Shown here: piece by piece, positions 27,043-35,207 of the stretch
How the letters are laid out: each line of letters opens with the position of its first letter
How positions within the stretch are numbered: the first letter of the stretch is position 1
DNA from: Sphingobacteriaceae bacterium GW460-11-11-14-LB5
Lineage (GTDB): Bacteria; Bacteroidota; Bacteroidia; Sphingobacteriales; Sphingobacteriaceae
Direction of reading: 5' to 3'
NCBI GenBank assembly: GCA_002151545.1
Contig: CP021237.1
Span: 1,054,001 to 1,118,000 of the forward strand
Length of the DNA: 64,000 nt
Translations under genes and position numbers: made by a program
The notes under the pieces: model-generated
Databases searched by the model: none
Seen by the model: only the letters and a program-made list of their open reading frames with translations
What the model was told of the DNA's origin: nothing

Positions 27043-28647
27043 CTATAGCCAATCGGTCAGTGTTAAACTTATTTCAGTGCCCTTAGCGGTTGATTGTGTG
27101 GCTAAAATAAAGCGATTTTCTTTATAAATACTATTTAAGAGTTTTATTCTACTATCGCTCAATTGAAGACCCAGGCCATTGTTCTTTTTTTCTATGTTAA
27201 ATCCATTTCCATTGTCGGCAACAGTTAGCACTAAATCATTCGCTTGTTTAGTAAATGTGATCATAATTTTTCCATCTGTGCCCTTTTTCGATATACCATG
27301 CTTCACCGCATTTTCTACAAAAGGTTGTAGCAGCATACTTGGTATTTCTACGTTCTCTAAAGCTAAATTATCGGAGTAGTAAATTTCGTATTTAAAGCCA
27401 AAGCGCAATTGCTCCATTTGTAGATAATCGTCTAGCAGCGTTTTTTCCTGCGATAAACTAATCAGTTCTTTATCATCAAGTACGTTACGCGTTAACCGGG
27501 CAAATTTAGAAAGGTATTTATTGGCATTGTCTATTTCGTTTTTGTTCATTAAATTTTGAATGCCCGAGAGTGCATTAAACAGAAAATGAGGGTTTAATTG
27601 GGAACGAATGGAGTTAAGCTGAAGCTTTGCCGTGTTTTTTTGCTGCTCATTTTCGGCCAGCTTTTTTTTGTTTCTTTTTTTGATAGCGTGAAGTATAAGT
27701 AAAAAATTTAAACCGATAATAAATGCTGCAATTAACGCATAGCTATAAAGCTCTTTTTTGGTATAGTTTTCTTCATCTAAAGTGATAGCAAGCATATATC
27801 TGGCCGTATATTTTTCGATTTCTTTTGGCGGCATGTTATATCGAATAAATGCTGATGGCTGAATAATAATTTCGTAATCTCCCGATTTTTTGAAAATGTT
27901 TTTATCGATCTTTAGGTTAGGTAAAAAGTCATGTTCTTCAATTAAGCCACCATATTGCCAGGAAGTTGATTCGAAAATGATTTTATTCGTTTTTTTGTCT
28001 TTTATTGAGGTATAGTATAGATAATCAATATCCGATTTGTCTTTTACAATTTGTAATTCCAGGTCATTTTTAGCAAAAGTAAAATTTGTTCTTTCTTTTG
28101 GGTCGGTTATCCAGCTGTATTTAAAACCCTTTTCATCTTTTGTAAGCTTAGAAAAACCTTTGATTTTTGCTTTGGGAATAGACTTTCCATAAAAAACAGA
28201 TTTGTCAATATCCAGAGGTTTTTCGATACTATAAATTAATGTTGTAATCGTTTTGCCTTTTATATGGAAAATGCCAAGTGTTGTTGAACTGAATACTTCT
28301 TCATCACCTCCGGCATGGGTATCTTTCAGTTGTGCCATGTCGATCGGCTTATTTACCACGATTGGTTTATTATCTTCCAAAATGGTGTACCGATAGTGCT
28401 GTATATTAATATTCTTTCTAAAATTAATCGAGATACTTAAATTGTTTACTTCAGGTAAATAATTAAAAGACGTATGAGGTTGATTGGGGAATACATTGTC
28501 ATAGTAGACTTTTTTGACTGAACTATCTACACAAATGAGTAGTTTTCCCCCGCCAGGGTAAGTGCGGTTAAAGTTGATGCCTTTTTGTGCATTTACGGTA
28601 GATAGCGCAATAAAGAAGCTGAGCAATATGAGGGTTATCTTTTTCAT
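27043..28647 (-). CDS. LytS/YehU-type sensor histidine kinase
   Basis: 534 aa. A signal peptide (ending STVNAQ) precedes a large periplasmic region of about 290 residues without known domain. One transmembrane helix follows (ALIAAFIIGLNFLLILHAI), then the His_kinase domain. The phospho-His is in LNPHFLFNALSGIQNLM, the N box in QPFVENAVKHG and the G box in ADNGNGFNIEKKNNGLGL. It pairs with the LytTR regulator 1 nt downstream. An open frame begins at 28671, but the signal peptide sets the start at 28647. Confidence 0.9.
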   Translation of the reverse strand: MKKITLILLSFFIALSTVNAQKGINFNRTYPGGGKLLICVDSSVKKVYYDNVFPNQPHTSFNYLPEVNNLSISINFRKNINIQHYRYTILEDNKPIVVNKPIDMAQLKDTHAGGDEEVFSSTTLGIFHIKGKTITTLIYSIEKPLDIDKSVFYGKSIPKAKIKGFSKLTKDEKGFKYSWITDPKERTNFTFAKNDLELQIVKDKSDIDYLYYTSIKDKKTNKIIFESTSWQYGGLIEEHDFLPNLKIDKNIFKKSGDYEIIIQPSAFIRYNMPPKEIEKYTARYMLAITLDEENYTKKELYSYALIAAFIIGLNFLLILHAIKKRNKKKLAENEQQKNTAKLQLNSIRSQLNPHFLFNALSGIQNLMNKNEIDNANKYLSKFARLTRNVLDDKELISLSQEKTLLDDYLQMEQLRFGFKYEIYYSDNLALENVEIPSMLLQPFVENAVKHGISKKGTDGKIMITFTKQANDLVLTVADNGNGFNIEKKNNGLGLQLSDSRIKLLNSIYKENRFILATQSTAKGTEISLTLTDWL

Positions 28648-28761
28648 ATGGTTAAGTTTAATTTTCATCAAACTTGTCGCAATAATAGCAAAACTAAAAC
28701 CATAAAACAGGAAAGGTAGTGTTTCAAATAGCAGGGATATGGTTTTGCGCAGTATTTGAAT
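28643..28761 (-). promoter_or_regulatory. kinase promoter region, duplicated at 34671-34790
   Basis: About 118 bp nearly identical to 34671-34790. Both carry, on the minus strand, the -7 element TAGTTTTG (complement of 28689-28696 and of 34718-34725) and lead into a start codon with a signal peptide. The conservation covers the promoter and leader, then fades at the coding start. Confidence 0.7.
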
Positions 28762-29001
28762 ATTTCTAAAGAGTGTATACCGTGATTAAAGGTGAAAAAG
28801 TATATCGTTAAGGATATCATGGAACTCAGCCGTCAGGAGTCTGAAGATCATGGTGTACGAGTGACTATCAGGCACGGTCCTGGTCAGCTCTTAAGGGGCT
28901 TGGTCAGTATATTTTCGATCATTCCTGTCAGTTTAAAATATGTATAAGATATTGTGAAGCATAAGAATAATTCATAAGTTTAAATGTTATTTCTTTAAGG
29001 T
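28762..29001. other. intergenic region between kinase and carbonic anhydrase genes
   Basis: Holds a short plus-strand reading frame (GTG at 28792, ATG at 28819, stop 28945-28947; 42-52 aa). It has plausible protein-like composition, for example VRVTIRHGPGQLLRGL, but no recognised family. It may be a small gene or a remnant. No other feature seen. Confidence 0.3.
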
Positions 29002-29775
29002 ATGAAGCGCTTATTTTTATTCTTTTTCTTATTTACGGCGACGCTGTTAAGTGCATGCAAACAAAGTGAATCTGAGGTGAAAACCAATCCGGTTAATAGC
29101 GAAGATACACTGGTAATTGCTACCGAAGATATTTTGACCGCTGATATTTTAACAAAAGAGCAGCAGGCAAAACTTAATCCGATAGACGTGCTTAACAGGT
29201 TAAAAAAAGGCAACCTCGATTTTACAAAAGATAATCTAACCATACGTAATACTACTGAAAGAGTAAGGAAAGCATCTCTTGGACAATACCCCAAAGCCGT
29301 TATACTTTCCTGCCTAGATTCGAGAGTGCCGGTAGAAGATGTATTTCACAGTGGCATAGGCAACCTTTTTGTGGTTAGGGTAGCTGGAAATATCATCAAT
29401 GATGATGTTCTGGGGAGTATGGAATATGCCTGTAAGGTTTCAGGTGCAAAACTTGTGCTTGTTTTGGGACACGAATATTGCGGCGCAATTAAGTCTGCTA
29501 TAGATGGTGTTAAGCTTGGGAATATCACCACATTACTTCAAAAAATTAACCCGGCGGTTAATGCTGCGAAAGCTTCATTTCACGGTAACGCTGTTTCTTC
29601 AAATCCTGCTTTTGTAGAAGCCGTTTGCGATGAGAACGTAAAATGGGCTATTCAGGAGATTCTGAGTAAAAGCCCGATATTAAAAGAAATGGAATCAAAA
29701 GGCGAAATCATGATTAAAGGAGGTGTTTATAACATGAATTCGGGTAAGGTCGAAATATTTGAGTCAGGTAAATAG
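29002..29775 (+). CDS. beta-carbonic anhydrase, predicted lipoprotein
   Basis: 257 aa. The beta-CA core interconverts CO2 and bicarbonate. Zinc ligands are visible: Cys and Asp-Arg dyad in LSCLDSRVP, then His and Cys in VLGHEYCGAIKSA. Unusually, the N-terminus is a lipoprotein signal (lipobox LLSAC, Cys at about residue 19). The enzyme is therefore predicted in the periplasm, tethered to a membrane, not cytoplasmic. It sits alone between divergent neighbours. Confidence 0.9.
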   Translation: MKRLFLFFFLFTATLLSACKQSESEVKTNPVNSEDTLVIATEDILTADILTKEQQAKLNPIDVLNRLKKGNLDFTKDNLTIRNTTERVRKASLGQYPKAVILSCLDSRVPVEDVFHSGIGNLFVVRVAGNIINDDVLGSMEYACKVSGAKLVLVLGHEYCGAIKSAIDGVKLGNITTLLQKINPAVNAAKASFHGNAVSSNPAFVEAVCDENVKWAIQEILSKSPILKEMESKGEIMIKGGVYNMNSGKVEIFESGK

Positions 29776-29805
29776 TATTTTACTCAAGCCGCCTGTTCAG
29801 AATAA

Positions 29806-30999
29806 TTACTCCTGTTTTTTGTAATTGTAAGGCACATAACCCTGCCATTTCCAGGGTATGCAGGTTTCGCCGAGTATGGTTTCTAAAAGTTCCTGATATA
29901 TCTTTTCACCATTTTCGCTATTGGTCGTAATAATGACCGAAATCCCTTTGTCTATAAAATTAATATTGTAATTTTTCCAGGCCCCGCCATTTCCCTCTTT
30001 AAAAAATGCTTTTCCATATTTACAATTGAACAAACCCCAACCTAGTCCATAAGATAAGTGTATGGCATCATTTTCGGTTGTTGTTTCAGTACTAACGGGC
30101 GGGAACTGTGTTTTGGAATGGATCGTGATCTGTGGAGAAAACATTTCATGATACATTTTTTTACTTAAACCTTTTTGCTGCATCACATTTTCTATAAATT
30201 TTGCATAGTCAGCAATGCTTGTGACCATTGATCCTCCTGAAACTGGTTCGGTACGCTTCCTTTTCGAATCTATATCACCATTATCCATATGCCCCACCGC
30301 TACATTATCATCACCAAATGAATCGTGCCATATGTATCCGGTACGCGCCATACCCAGTGGTTTAAATATTTTTTCCTGAGCCAACTCGTCTATATTTTTT
30401 CCGCATATTTCTTCTACCGTTAGCTGTAAAAGTTTAAACCCCTCACCAGAGTAAGCATATTTGCTTCCCGGATCAAAATAAATTTTAATCACACCGAGCG
30501 AATCAAATAAGGGAGCTGCTTCTGTGGGATTAAACCATCTTACATTCGGCAGGCCTGAGGTGTGGCTCAGGCACATTCTTGCCGTAATTAATTTCCAACG
30601 GTCATCATTTTTTAAATCAGAGAAATATTCATAATCTGGCACTGGCTTTTTCAGGTATTTATAAAGCGGTTTATCCAGGTCAATCGCTTTTTCCTCCACC
30701 AATTTCATCATTAAGTATCCAAAAACAGCTTTACTCAAAGATGCTCCATATACAATTGTCGCGGTATCTAACATGGTGTGCTGCGGTTTGTTTCTAAAAC
30801 CATAAGATTTAACGAATACCGTTTTATTGTGGTTTAGTATAGCCAGATTTAACCCCTGAACATTCGCTGCATCCATCAGCCTTTTTACCGTAGTGTTAAT
30901 CTCTGCAACTGATACCGTGCTTCCATCCAATCTTTTAATATCATCGACCTGATTGAATTTAATAATTGGAATAAAAAAAGAAAATAAGCAAGTGCGCAT
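29806..30999 (-). CDS. serine hydrolase of the beta-lactamase/class C family
   Basis: 397 aa. The SxxK motif is ASLSKAVFGYL (about residues 86-96), YxN is replaced by YSG in YAYSGEGFKLL, and a late GNGGAWKNYN region may replace the HxG motif. Such proteins act as esterases or DD-peptidases. The N-terminus CLFSFFIPIIKF is a short, poor signal peptide. A better hydrophobic leader is coded in another frame just upstream (around 30960-31010), so a small frameshift at the 5' end is possible. Confidence 0.8.
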   Translation of the reverse strand: MRTCLFSFFIPIIKFNQVDDIKRLDGSTVSVAEINTTVKRLMDAANVQGLNLAILNHNKTVFVKSYGFRNKPQHTMLDTATIVYGASLSKAVFGYLMMKLVEEKAIDLDKPLYKYLKKPVPDYEYFSDLKNDDRWKLITARMCLSHTSGLPNVRWFNPTEAAPLFDSLGVIKIYFDPGSKYAYSGEGFKLLQLTVEEICGKNIDELAQEKIFKPLGMARTGYIWHDSFGDDNVAVGHMDNGDIDSKRKRTEPVSGGSMVTSIADYAKFIENVMQQKGLSKKMYHEMFSPQITIHSKTQFPPVSTETTTENDAIHLSYGLGWGLFNCKYGKAFFKEGNGGAWKNYNINFIDKGISVIITTNSENGEKIYQELLETILGETCIPWKWQGYVPYNYKKQE

Positions 31000-31112
31000 T
31001 TTAAAGTCATAGCGTTGATTTTTAAGATAATGCTTAAACGGTTGGTGGTGATCATTTTATTATCCAAAAATCTGTAAAAACGCTAATGGCTACAACGACA
31101 CTTATACGTCAG

Positions 31113-31697
31113 TTACCCGACATTTGAGCGGTTTCTTAAAAGACGGATGCTGAGTGGGTAAAAAGAGGAAACATTTTTGACTGCTCTTATGGTGTTGAGT
31201 ATAGAAAATATGATTCCGATAAGGTAGCATAAAATCAATAGCGGATAACCAACAGGCATGTAGAAAATGAGTAACGGAATGCTGATACAACCTAATAATG
31301 AAATCGTAATCTGAAAATTGATGACCTTCCTGCCTTCCATATCATAGCAGTCACTTTCTGTTCTGTATATTAACCAAAATACAACAGGCAAAATGAGATT
31401 GGCGAAAGGAATTAAAATACCCAATAGTGGAATGATATGAATCAGGGGTAATAGTTTGGGCGTGATGCCATCTTGTTCTGAAGGCAATTCTTCATTTTGA
31501 TAAATTTCATCGGTATGAATACTTAATGCTGCAGCAATAAGCTTTAATGTATGCATGTGGGGCAACACCTGACCTGATTCTATGCGCTGAATAGTACGCA
31601 CGGTAACACCCGACAGTTCGGATAATGTTTCCTGAGTAAGCCCTTTGCTTTTTCTTAGGCCTGCAAGATTACATTTACTTGTTTTGTCCGGCACCAT
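31113..31697 (-). CDS. membrane-anchored XRE HTH protein (DUF4870-like)
   Basis: 194 aa. An N-terminal Cro/CI helix-turn-helix (about residues 10-70) includes LRKSKGLTQETLSELSGV and TVRTIQRIESGQVLP. Three to four hydrophobic segments follow in a DUF4870-like arrangement (about 80-180: LLGILIPFANLILPVVFWLI, then two more). It is a DNA-binding protein held in the membrane; target and signal are unknown. Confidence 0.78.
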   Translation of the reverse strand: MVPDKTSKCNLAGLRKSKGLTQETLSELSGVTVRTIQRIESGQVLPHMHTLKLIAAALSIHTDEIYQNEELPSEQDGITPKLLPLIHIIPLLGILIPFANLILPVVFWLIYRTESDCYDMEGRKVINFQITISLLGCISIPLLIFYMPVGYPLLILCYLIGIIFSILNTIRAVKNVSSFYPLSIRLLRNRSNVG

Positions 31698-31982
31698 ACT
31701 ACATACTAGTGATTATAATTTTAAATCGTAAAGTCGAAAAATCAAATTTCTTATTCTGCGCTTCCCACTTTAAAGACTGTTATCAAATATAGAAAAGATC
31801 TGTATAAATGGTATGGTATCGTGCTGAGGATCAACACGACATATCACTACCAAAATTTGGTTATATCGCGCAACCGTGATGATATTAATTATTAAATGAA
31901 AATATTTTTTTAAATTCAATAGCGAAATATGTGTCAGAATTATGATATGTATGAAAGCCAGCAATAAAATTCAAACAGCTAT

Positions 31983-32947
31983 ATGAAAAATCATTTAACC
32001 AATTGCCTTATTGTGGTGTGTTTAACTTTTGCTAATGGTTATGCACAAAAGAAAACACTGCCTTTAAATAGTTATAAATGGTTTCCTTTTATGTGGCATG
32101 CTGCTAAAATATCAGGGAAACAGTTCGATAAGGTTGCGATTCTGGTTCCTGCAAAAATTGATCGTATACCTGCCGGTTTTATTTTGCAGTTCGATTTGGG
32201 AAGTGATGCAACCTCTGTTTATGGCAATACGCTAAGCAGTTATTACACGCCACAAGAATATGATGCTTTTATTGTTAAAAGTGCCAAATATACTTCTGAT
32301 GCGGGCCATACCAGTTATGATACCAAAGGGTTGCAGCTTAAATTTGGTGCTTTTAGCGTTAATAATATATTGCTTAAAGATAAATATGGTGATGAGATTC
32401 CTAAAGATTCTTTGTACACTAAAAGCCCAAAAATTTTAGGAACACTGGGTGCTGATGCATTTAAGGATAAAATATTGGTTATCGATTATTCAAAACAGCG
32501 GATGTGTGTGTTAGATGAAATGGATGATTTTTTAAAAAAGAAAACAACTTTTGTGGAAACAAGATACCAAAAAGGAAGGTTGCATATTCCGTTTACAATA
32601 AAAAATAACACTTACTGGCTGTTATTTGATACCGGTGCCAGCCTGTTTCCGATAAACACCAATAAAAATATTTGGACTCAACTGGTAGGGGAATCCATTT
32701 CAAAAGATACTATTGAAGCAAATTCCTGGGGCGAAAAAGTAAAGTTTTATGCGGCCACATCAAAGAAGATGTTTATTTGGGTCGAAAGAAACTTAAGAAA
32801 AATGAAGCATGGTATAACGAAAACAAAAGACTGATGGAATTTAATAAAGTAGAAAAAATCGACGGGCTTACAGGCAACGCTTATTTTCTTGACGAAATTG
32901 TTGTTTTGGACTTTAAAAACAACAAATTTGGGATTATGAATAAATAA
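31983..32947 (+). pseudogene. secreted aspartyl-protease-like gene with frameshift
   Basis: A signal peptide ends NGYAQ. Two retropepsin-like repeats are seen: FILQFDLGSDATSVYG and, with the catalytic triad, LLFDTGASLFPIN. The ORF stops at 32834 (283 aa). Just after position 32763 the clearly coding sequence continues in another frame, KKLKKNEAWYNENKRL through KIDGLTGNAYFLDEIVVLDF, to a TAA at 32945-32947. One missing base explains it; restored length would be about 321 aa. It may be a true pseudogene or a sequencing error. Confidence 0.75.
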
Positions 32948-33041
32948 TCAGCTATTTCAAATGACAAAGGCTTAAACCCAAAAGACTTAAGCCAATAAAA
33001 AGAGAGAATAATTATAGCCCTTTAAATGAATATATATCCTT

Positions 33042-34295
33042 TTAATCCGCAATAAGTACTTTGGCATTATTACTTACGGTCAGTTTTGCAGCGAAAATAT
33101 AGGCACTATCTTTCCTTTCGGCTGCCGTTTGCGAAATTACATTCCGGCTTCTTTTTACCTTTCCCTTAAAAATTTGCTTGCCTTTATAGGTTACAACCAC
33201 CTTTTTATCCAGATCTAACATCTTATCGTTTAGGTACAAGTAAAGTTCGCCGGCAAAATTATCTTTAATATTTATCGTATTACCCACGTAGGAAACCTGA
33301 ATGGTTTTGGGCGAATTTTCTGCAGTTTTAATGGTTTTGGCATCAGTTTCTGAGATACCCAGCCAATAAAAAAAACGCTGGACATGAGATGAATTTTGCT
33401 CCCATACAATAGTGTTTGCATAAGGTTGTCTTTTAAAGCCGCTGATAAAAGGAATCGCGATTTTATCTTCCATTTTCATCCAGTGGGGTTTATCGGCAAA
33501 AATATTGACCATGTGTTTGTATCCTGATGGATCTTCTGTTTGTAATTTGTTTAATTTCTGCTTCCATTCTGCTGCAAGTTCATTTCTTTTGTAAGCATCA
33601 TCCTTTCCGCCCATGTTTAAGGCAAAACCTATGTTTCGAAGATTTGCCGGGGTGGTTTCGCCAGGGTGCCCTGCACTCATAGCTGCTGCTGCCCAATGAT
33701 CGGCCATGTAGGTGGCCAGTCTGAATATCCCATCCCCACCTGCAGAATAGCCCATAACATAAACCTTATCGGGGTTTACATCGGCAAATAGGGTAGCCGC
33801 CCGTATGGCTTGTTCCAGTAAAACGTAAACCTCATCCTGAAACCACATATTCCAGCTATCAGTCGGTGCCCTTGGTACAATAACCACACCTTCCTTAATA
33901 TTGTACATGTTGGGCTGATCGCTTGTCATAAATACCTGGTTATTCCACTGCCCGTCATTTACTGCAGCAGTTGTGCCGCCACCACCATGTAGGGAGATAT
34001 ACAGGCTTCTTCCATCGGCTGGTTTTTCGCCATAGGTATTGGTTTTGAATTTTAGTTTTTTGCCATTGTAACTAAATTCTTTATTATCCCATGAGGGTTT
34101 CAAGGCCGTTTTATCTTTTTCTTTTTCCTGATTGTCGGTATCGCTTATGTAACTATTGGCCTCGTTAAGTGTTAAACCTTTTTTATGGGCTGTTACAGGT
34201 GAAATGCTATGCTCATGTACAATTGAATCTGTTTTTGAACCAGGTATAAAGCTGGTTAACAGGATAGAAATCGGAAGTAAAAAAAAGAGTTTCAT
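33042..34295 (-). CDS. secreted alpha/beta hydrolase (esterase-like)
   Basis: 417 aa. A signal peptide or single N-terminal hydrophobic segment precedes a low-complexity linker (about 25-65). The hydrolase domain has oxyanion loop LHGGGGTT and nucleophile elbow GYSAGGDG. A late His lies in NSSHVQRFF. This resembles the PHB-depolymerase/feruloyl-esterase type of secreted esterase. A C-terminal beta domain (about 320-417, YVGNTINIKDNFAGELYLYL) may bind substrate. The true substrate is unknown. Confidence 0.78.
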   Translation of the reverse strand: MKLFFLLPISILLTSFIPGSKTDSIVHEHSISPVTAHKKGLTLNEANSYISDTDNQEKEKDKTALKPSWDNKEFSYNGKKLKFKTNTYGEKPADGRSLYISLHGGGGTTAAVNDGQWNNQVFMTSDQPNMYNIKEGVVIVPRAPTDSWNMWFQDEVYVLLEQAIRAATLFADVNPDKVYVMGYSAGGDGIFRLATYMADHWAAAAMSAGHPGETTPANLRNIGFALNMGGKDDAYKRNELAAEWKQKLNKLQTEDPSGYKHMVNIFADKPHWMKMEDKIAIPFISGFKRQPYANTIVWEQNSSHVQRFFYWLGISETDAKTIKTAENSPKTIQVSYVGNTINIKDNFAGELYLYLNDKMLDLDKKVVVTYKGKQIFKGKVKRSRNVISQTAAERKDSAYIFAAKLTVSNNAKVLIAD

Positions 34296-34396
34296 CGCAT
34301 TAATTTATTTTGTCCTCTGCTTAAAATAGAGGGATGGTTAAGGTTGATTTTGAATTGCCGTAATTCCTGGTAAATATAATAAAGCCCGGTCAAGAT

Positions 34397-34675
34397 TTAC
34401 CTGATCGGACTGTATGTTTTTGAGACAACGTTTACGTACAAGTTACATCTCATCAGATCGGCATATTTTGCATCATATTTAGATAAAATAACTGAGGTTT
34501 CACTTTTGATTTTTTTATCATATTTGCCGAAGCCATAAAAAAAAATGCCTGGATAGCTTATTAAAAAAAGGTGAGTAAAAACCACTTAAATATGATCGAA
34601 TTCAATATCCGTTTGCGCATGTAATGTGTTTAGTATTAAAATAAAATTGAGGAATAGAAAAATAATTTTTTTCAT
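34397..34675 (-). pseudogene. gene relic, copy 2 (N-terminal stub plus C-terminal remnant)
   Basis: On the minus strand an ATG at 34675 starts a 29-codon frame, MKKIIFLFLNFILILNTLHA then a cleavage site and QTDIEFDHI, ending in TAA at 34586-34588. Directly after it, GKYDKKIKSETSVILSKYDA and what follows to a stop at 34397 match the relic at 24264-24438. It looks like a secreted-protein gene that lost its middle. Its promoter is the copy of the kinase promoter at 28643-28761. Confidence 0.6.
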
Positions 34676-34790
34676 AATGTTAAGTTTTAATTTTCATCAA
34701 ACTTGGAGCAATAATAGCAAAACTAAAACCATAAAACAGGAAAGATAGTGTTTGAAATAGTGGCGGTATGGTTTTGCGCAGTATTTGAAT
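34671..34790 (-). promoter_or_regulatory. duplicate of the LytS-type kinase promoter region
   Basis: Nearly identical to 28643-28761, including the TAGTTTTG -7 element (complement of 34718-34725) and the following leader. It now drives only the gene relic at 34397-34675. Confidence 0.7.
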
Positions 34791-34921
34791 TTGGAGAAAA
34801 ATAAACCAACACAATTTCTCTTTTATAAACTCACTTTTTTCTTTAAAATGCCCTAACTTCTTAGCGAAAATAAATTTGAAGAGAACTTAAAAATTAGTTT
34901 CAAATTCGAAATATTTATTTC

Positions 34922-34929
34922 TATATTGC
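34922..34929 (+). promoter_or_regulatory. candidate retron RNA promoter
   Basis: TATATTGC, a 6/8 match to TAnnTTTG. It ends 6 nt before the a1 repeat of the retron RNA, so transcription would begin where the RNA should begin. Confidence 0.4.
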
Positions 34930-34935
34930 CCGTGG

Positions 34936-35154
34936 ATTTAAAAAATACCTTGCTTTTTCTGAATAAGAAAATGGTGATGTTTCGTCATCGATGAACTAAT
35001 ATTTGACACTCGGCACTACCTGCAATCTTTATGGGGAGAACACGTACTATACGTACGGTTTCGGTTCCATACTCCGCGAGTTTAACCGTACGTATAGTAC
35101 ATGTTCTCTGGAGTTGATTGATATAGTCCTATGAAAATACGAAGGATTTTAAAT
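34936..35154 (+). ncRNA. candidate retron msr-msd RNA
   Basis: Features expected of a retron RNA appear in order. Repeat a1: ATTTAAAA (34936-34943) and CCTT (34948-34951). A candidate branch guanosine lies at 34952. msr hairpins follow: TTTTCT/AGAAAA (about 34955-34971) and GATG/CATC (about 34975-34990). An unpaired stretch precedes the msd hairpin, 35036-35108: 7 bp, one C/A mismatch, then 17 bp, with a 23-nt loop. Repeat a2 is AAGG (35142-35145) and TTTTAAAT (35147-35154). The reverse transcriptase would copy the msd part into branched msDNA. The exact branch and msDNA end need experiment. Confidence 0.85.
35036..35108 (+). repeat. msd stem-loop, 24 paired positions
   Basis: Left arm GAGAACA-c-GTACTATACGTACGGTT (35036-35060) and right arm AACCGTACGTATAGTAC-a-TGTTCTC (35084-35108); only the C/A at 35043/35101 is unpaired. 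The loop 35061-35083 has an inner CGG/CCG and a CTC/GAG pair. Confidence 0.92.
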
Positions 35155-35157
35155 TCG

Positions 35158-35189
35158 AGCCCTGTTTTATAAAAAAGACAGGGCTTTTT
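35158..35189 (+). terminator. attenuator between retron RNA and RT gene
   Basis: AGCCCTGT (35158-35165) pairs with ACAGGGCT (35178-35185), followed by a T run. It sits right after a2 and 18 nt before the RT start. It would end most transcripts as free retron RNA while some read-through makes RT mRNA. Confidence 0.8.
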
Positions 35190-35207
35190 AACTAAATCAA
35201 GCTCCAA

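Noticed and set aside
30885..31067. Alternative N-terminus of the serine hydrolase in another frame
   Set aside because: A hydrophobic leader is visible but joining it needs a frameshift; without homologue alignment I keep the continuous frame and only note the doubt.
34397..34585. 62-aa minus-strand frame as an intact gene
   Set aside because: It starts with GTG inside a relic and is homologous to another broken copy at 24264-24438; treated as pseudogene remnant.
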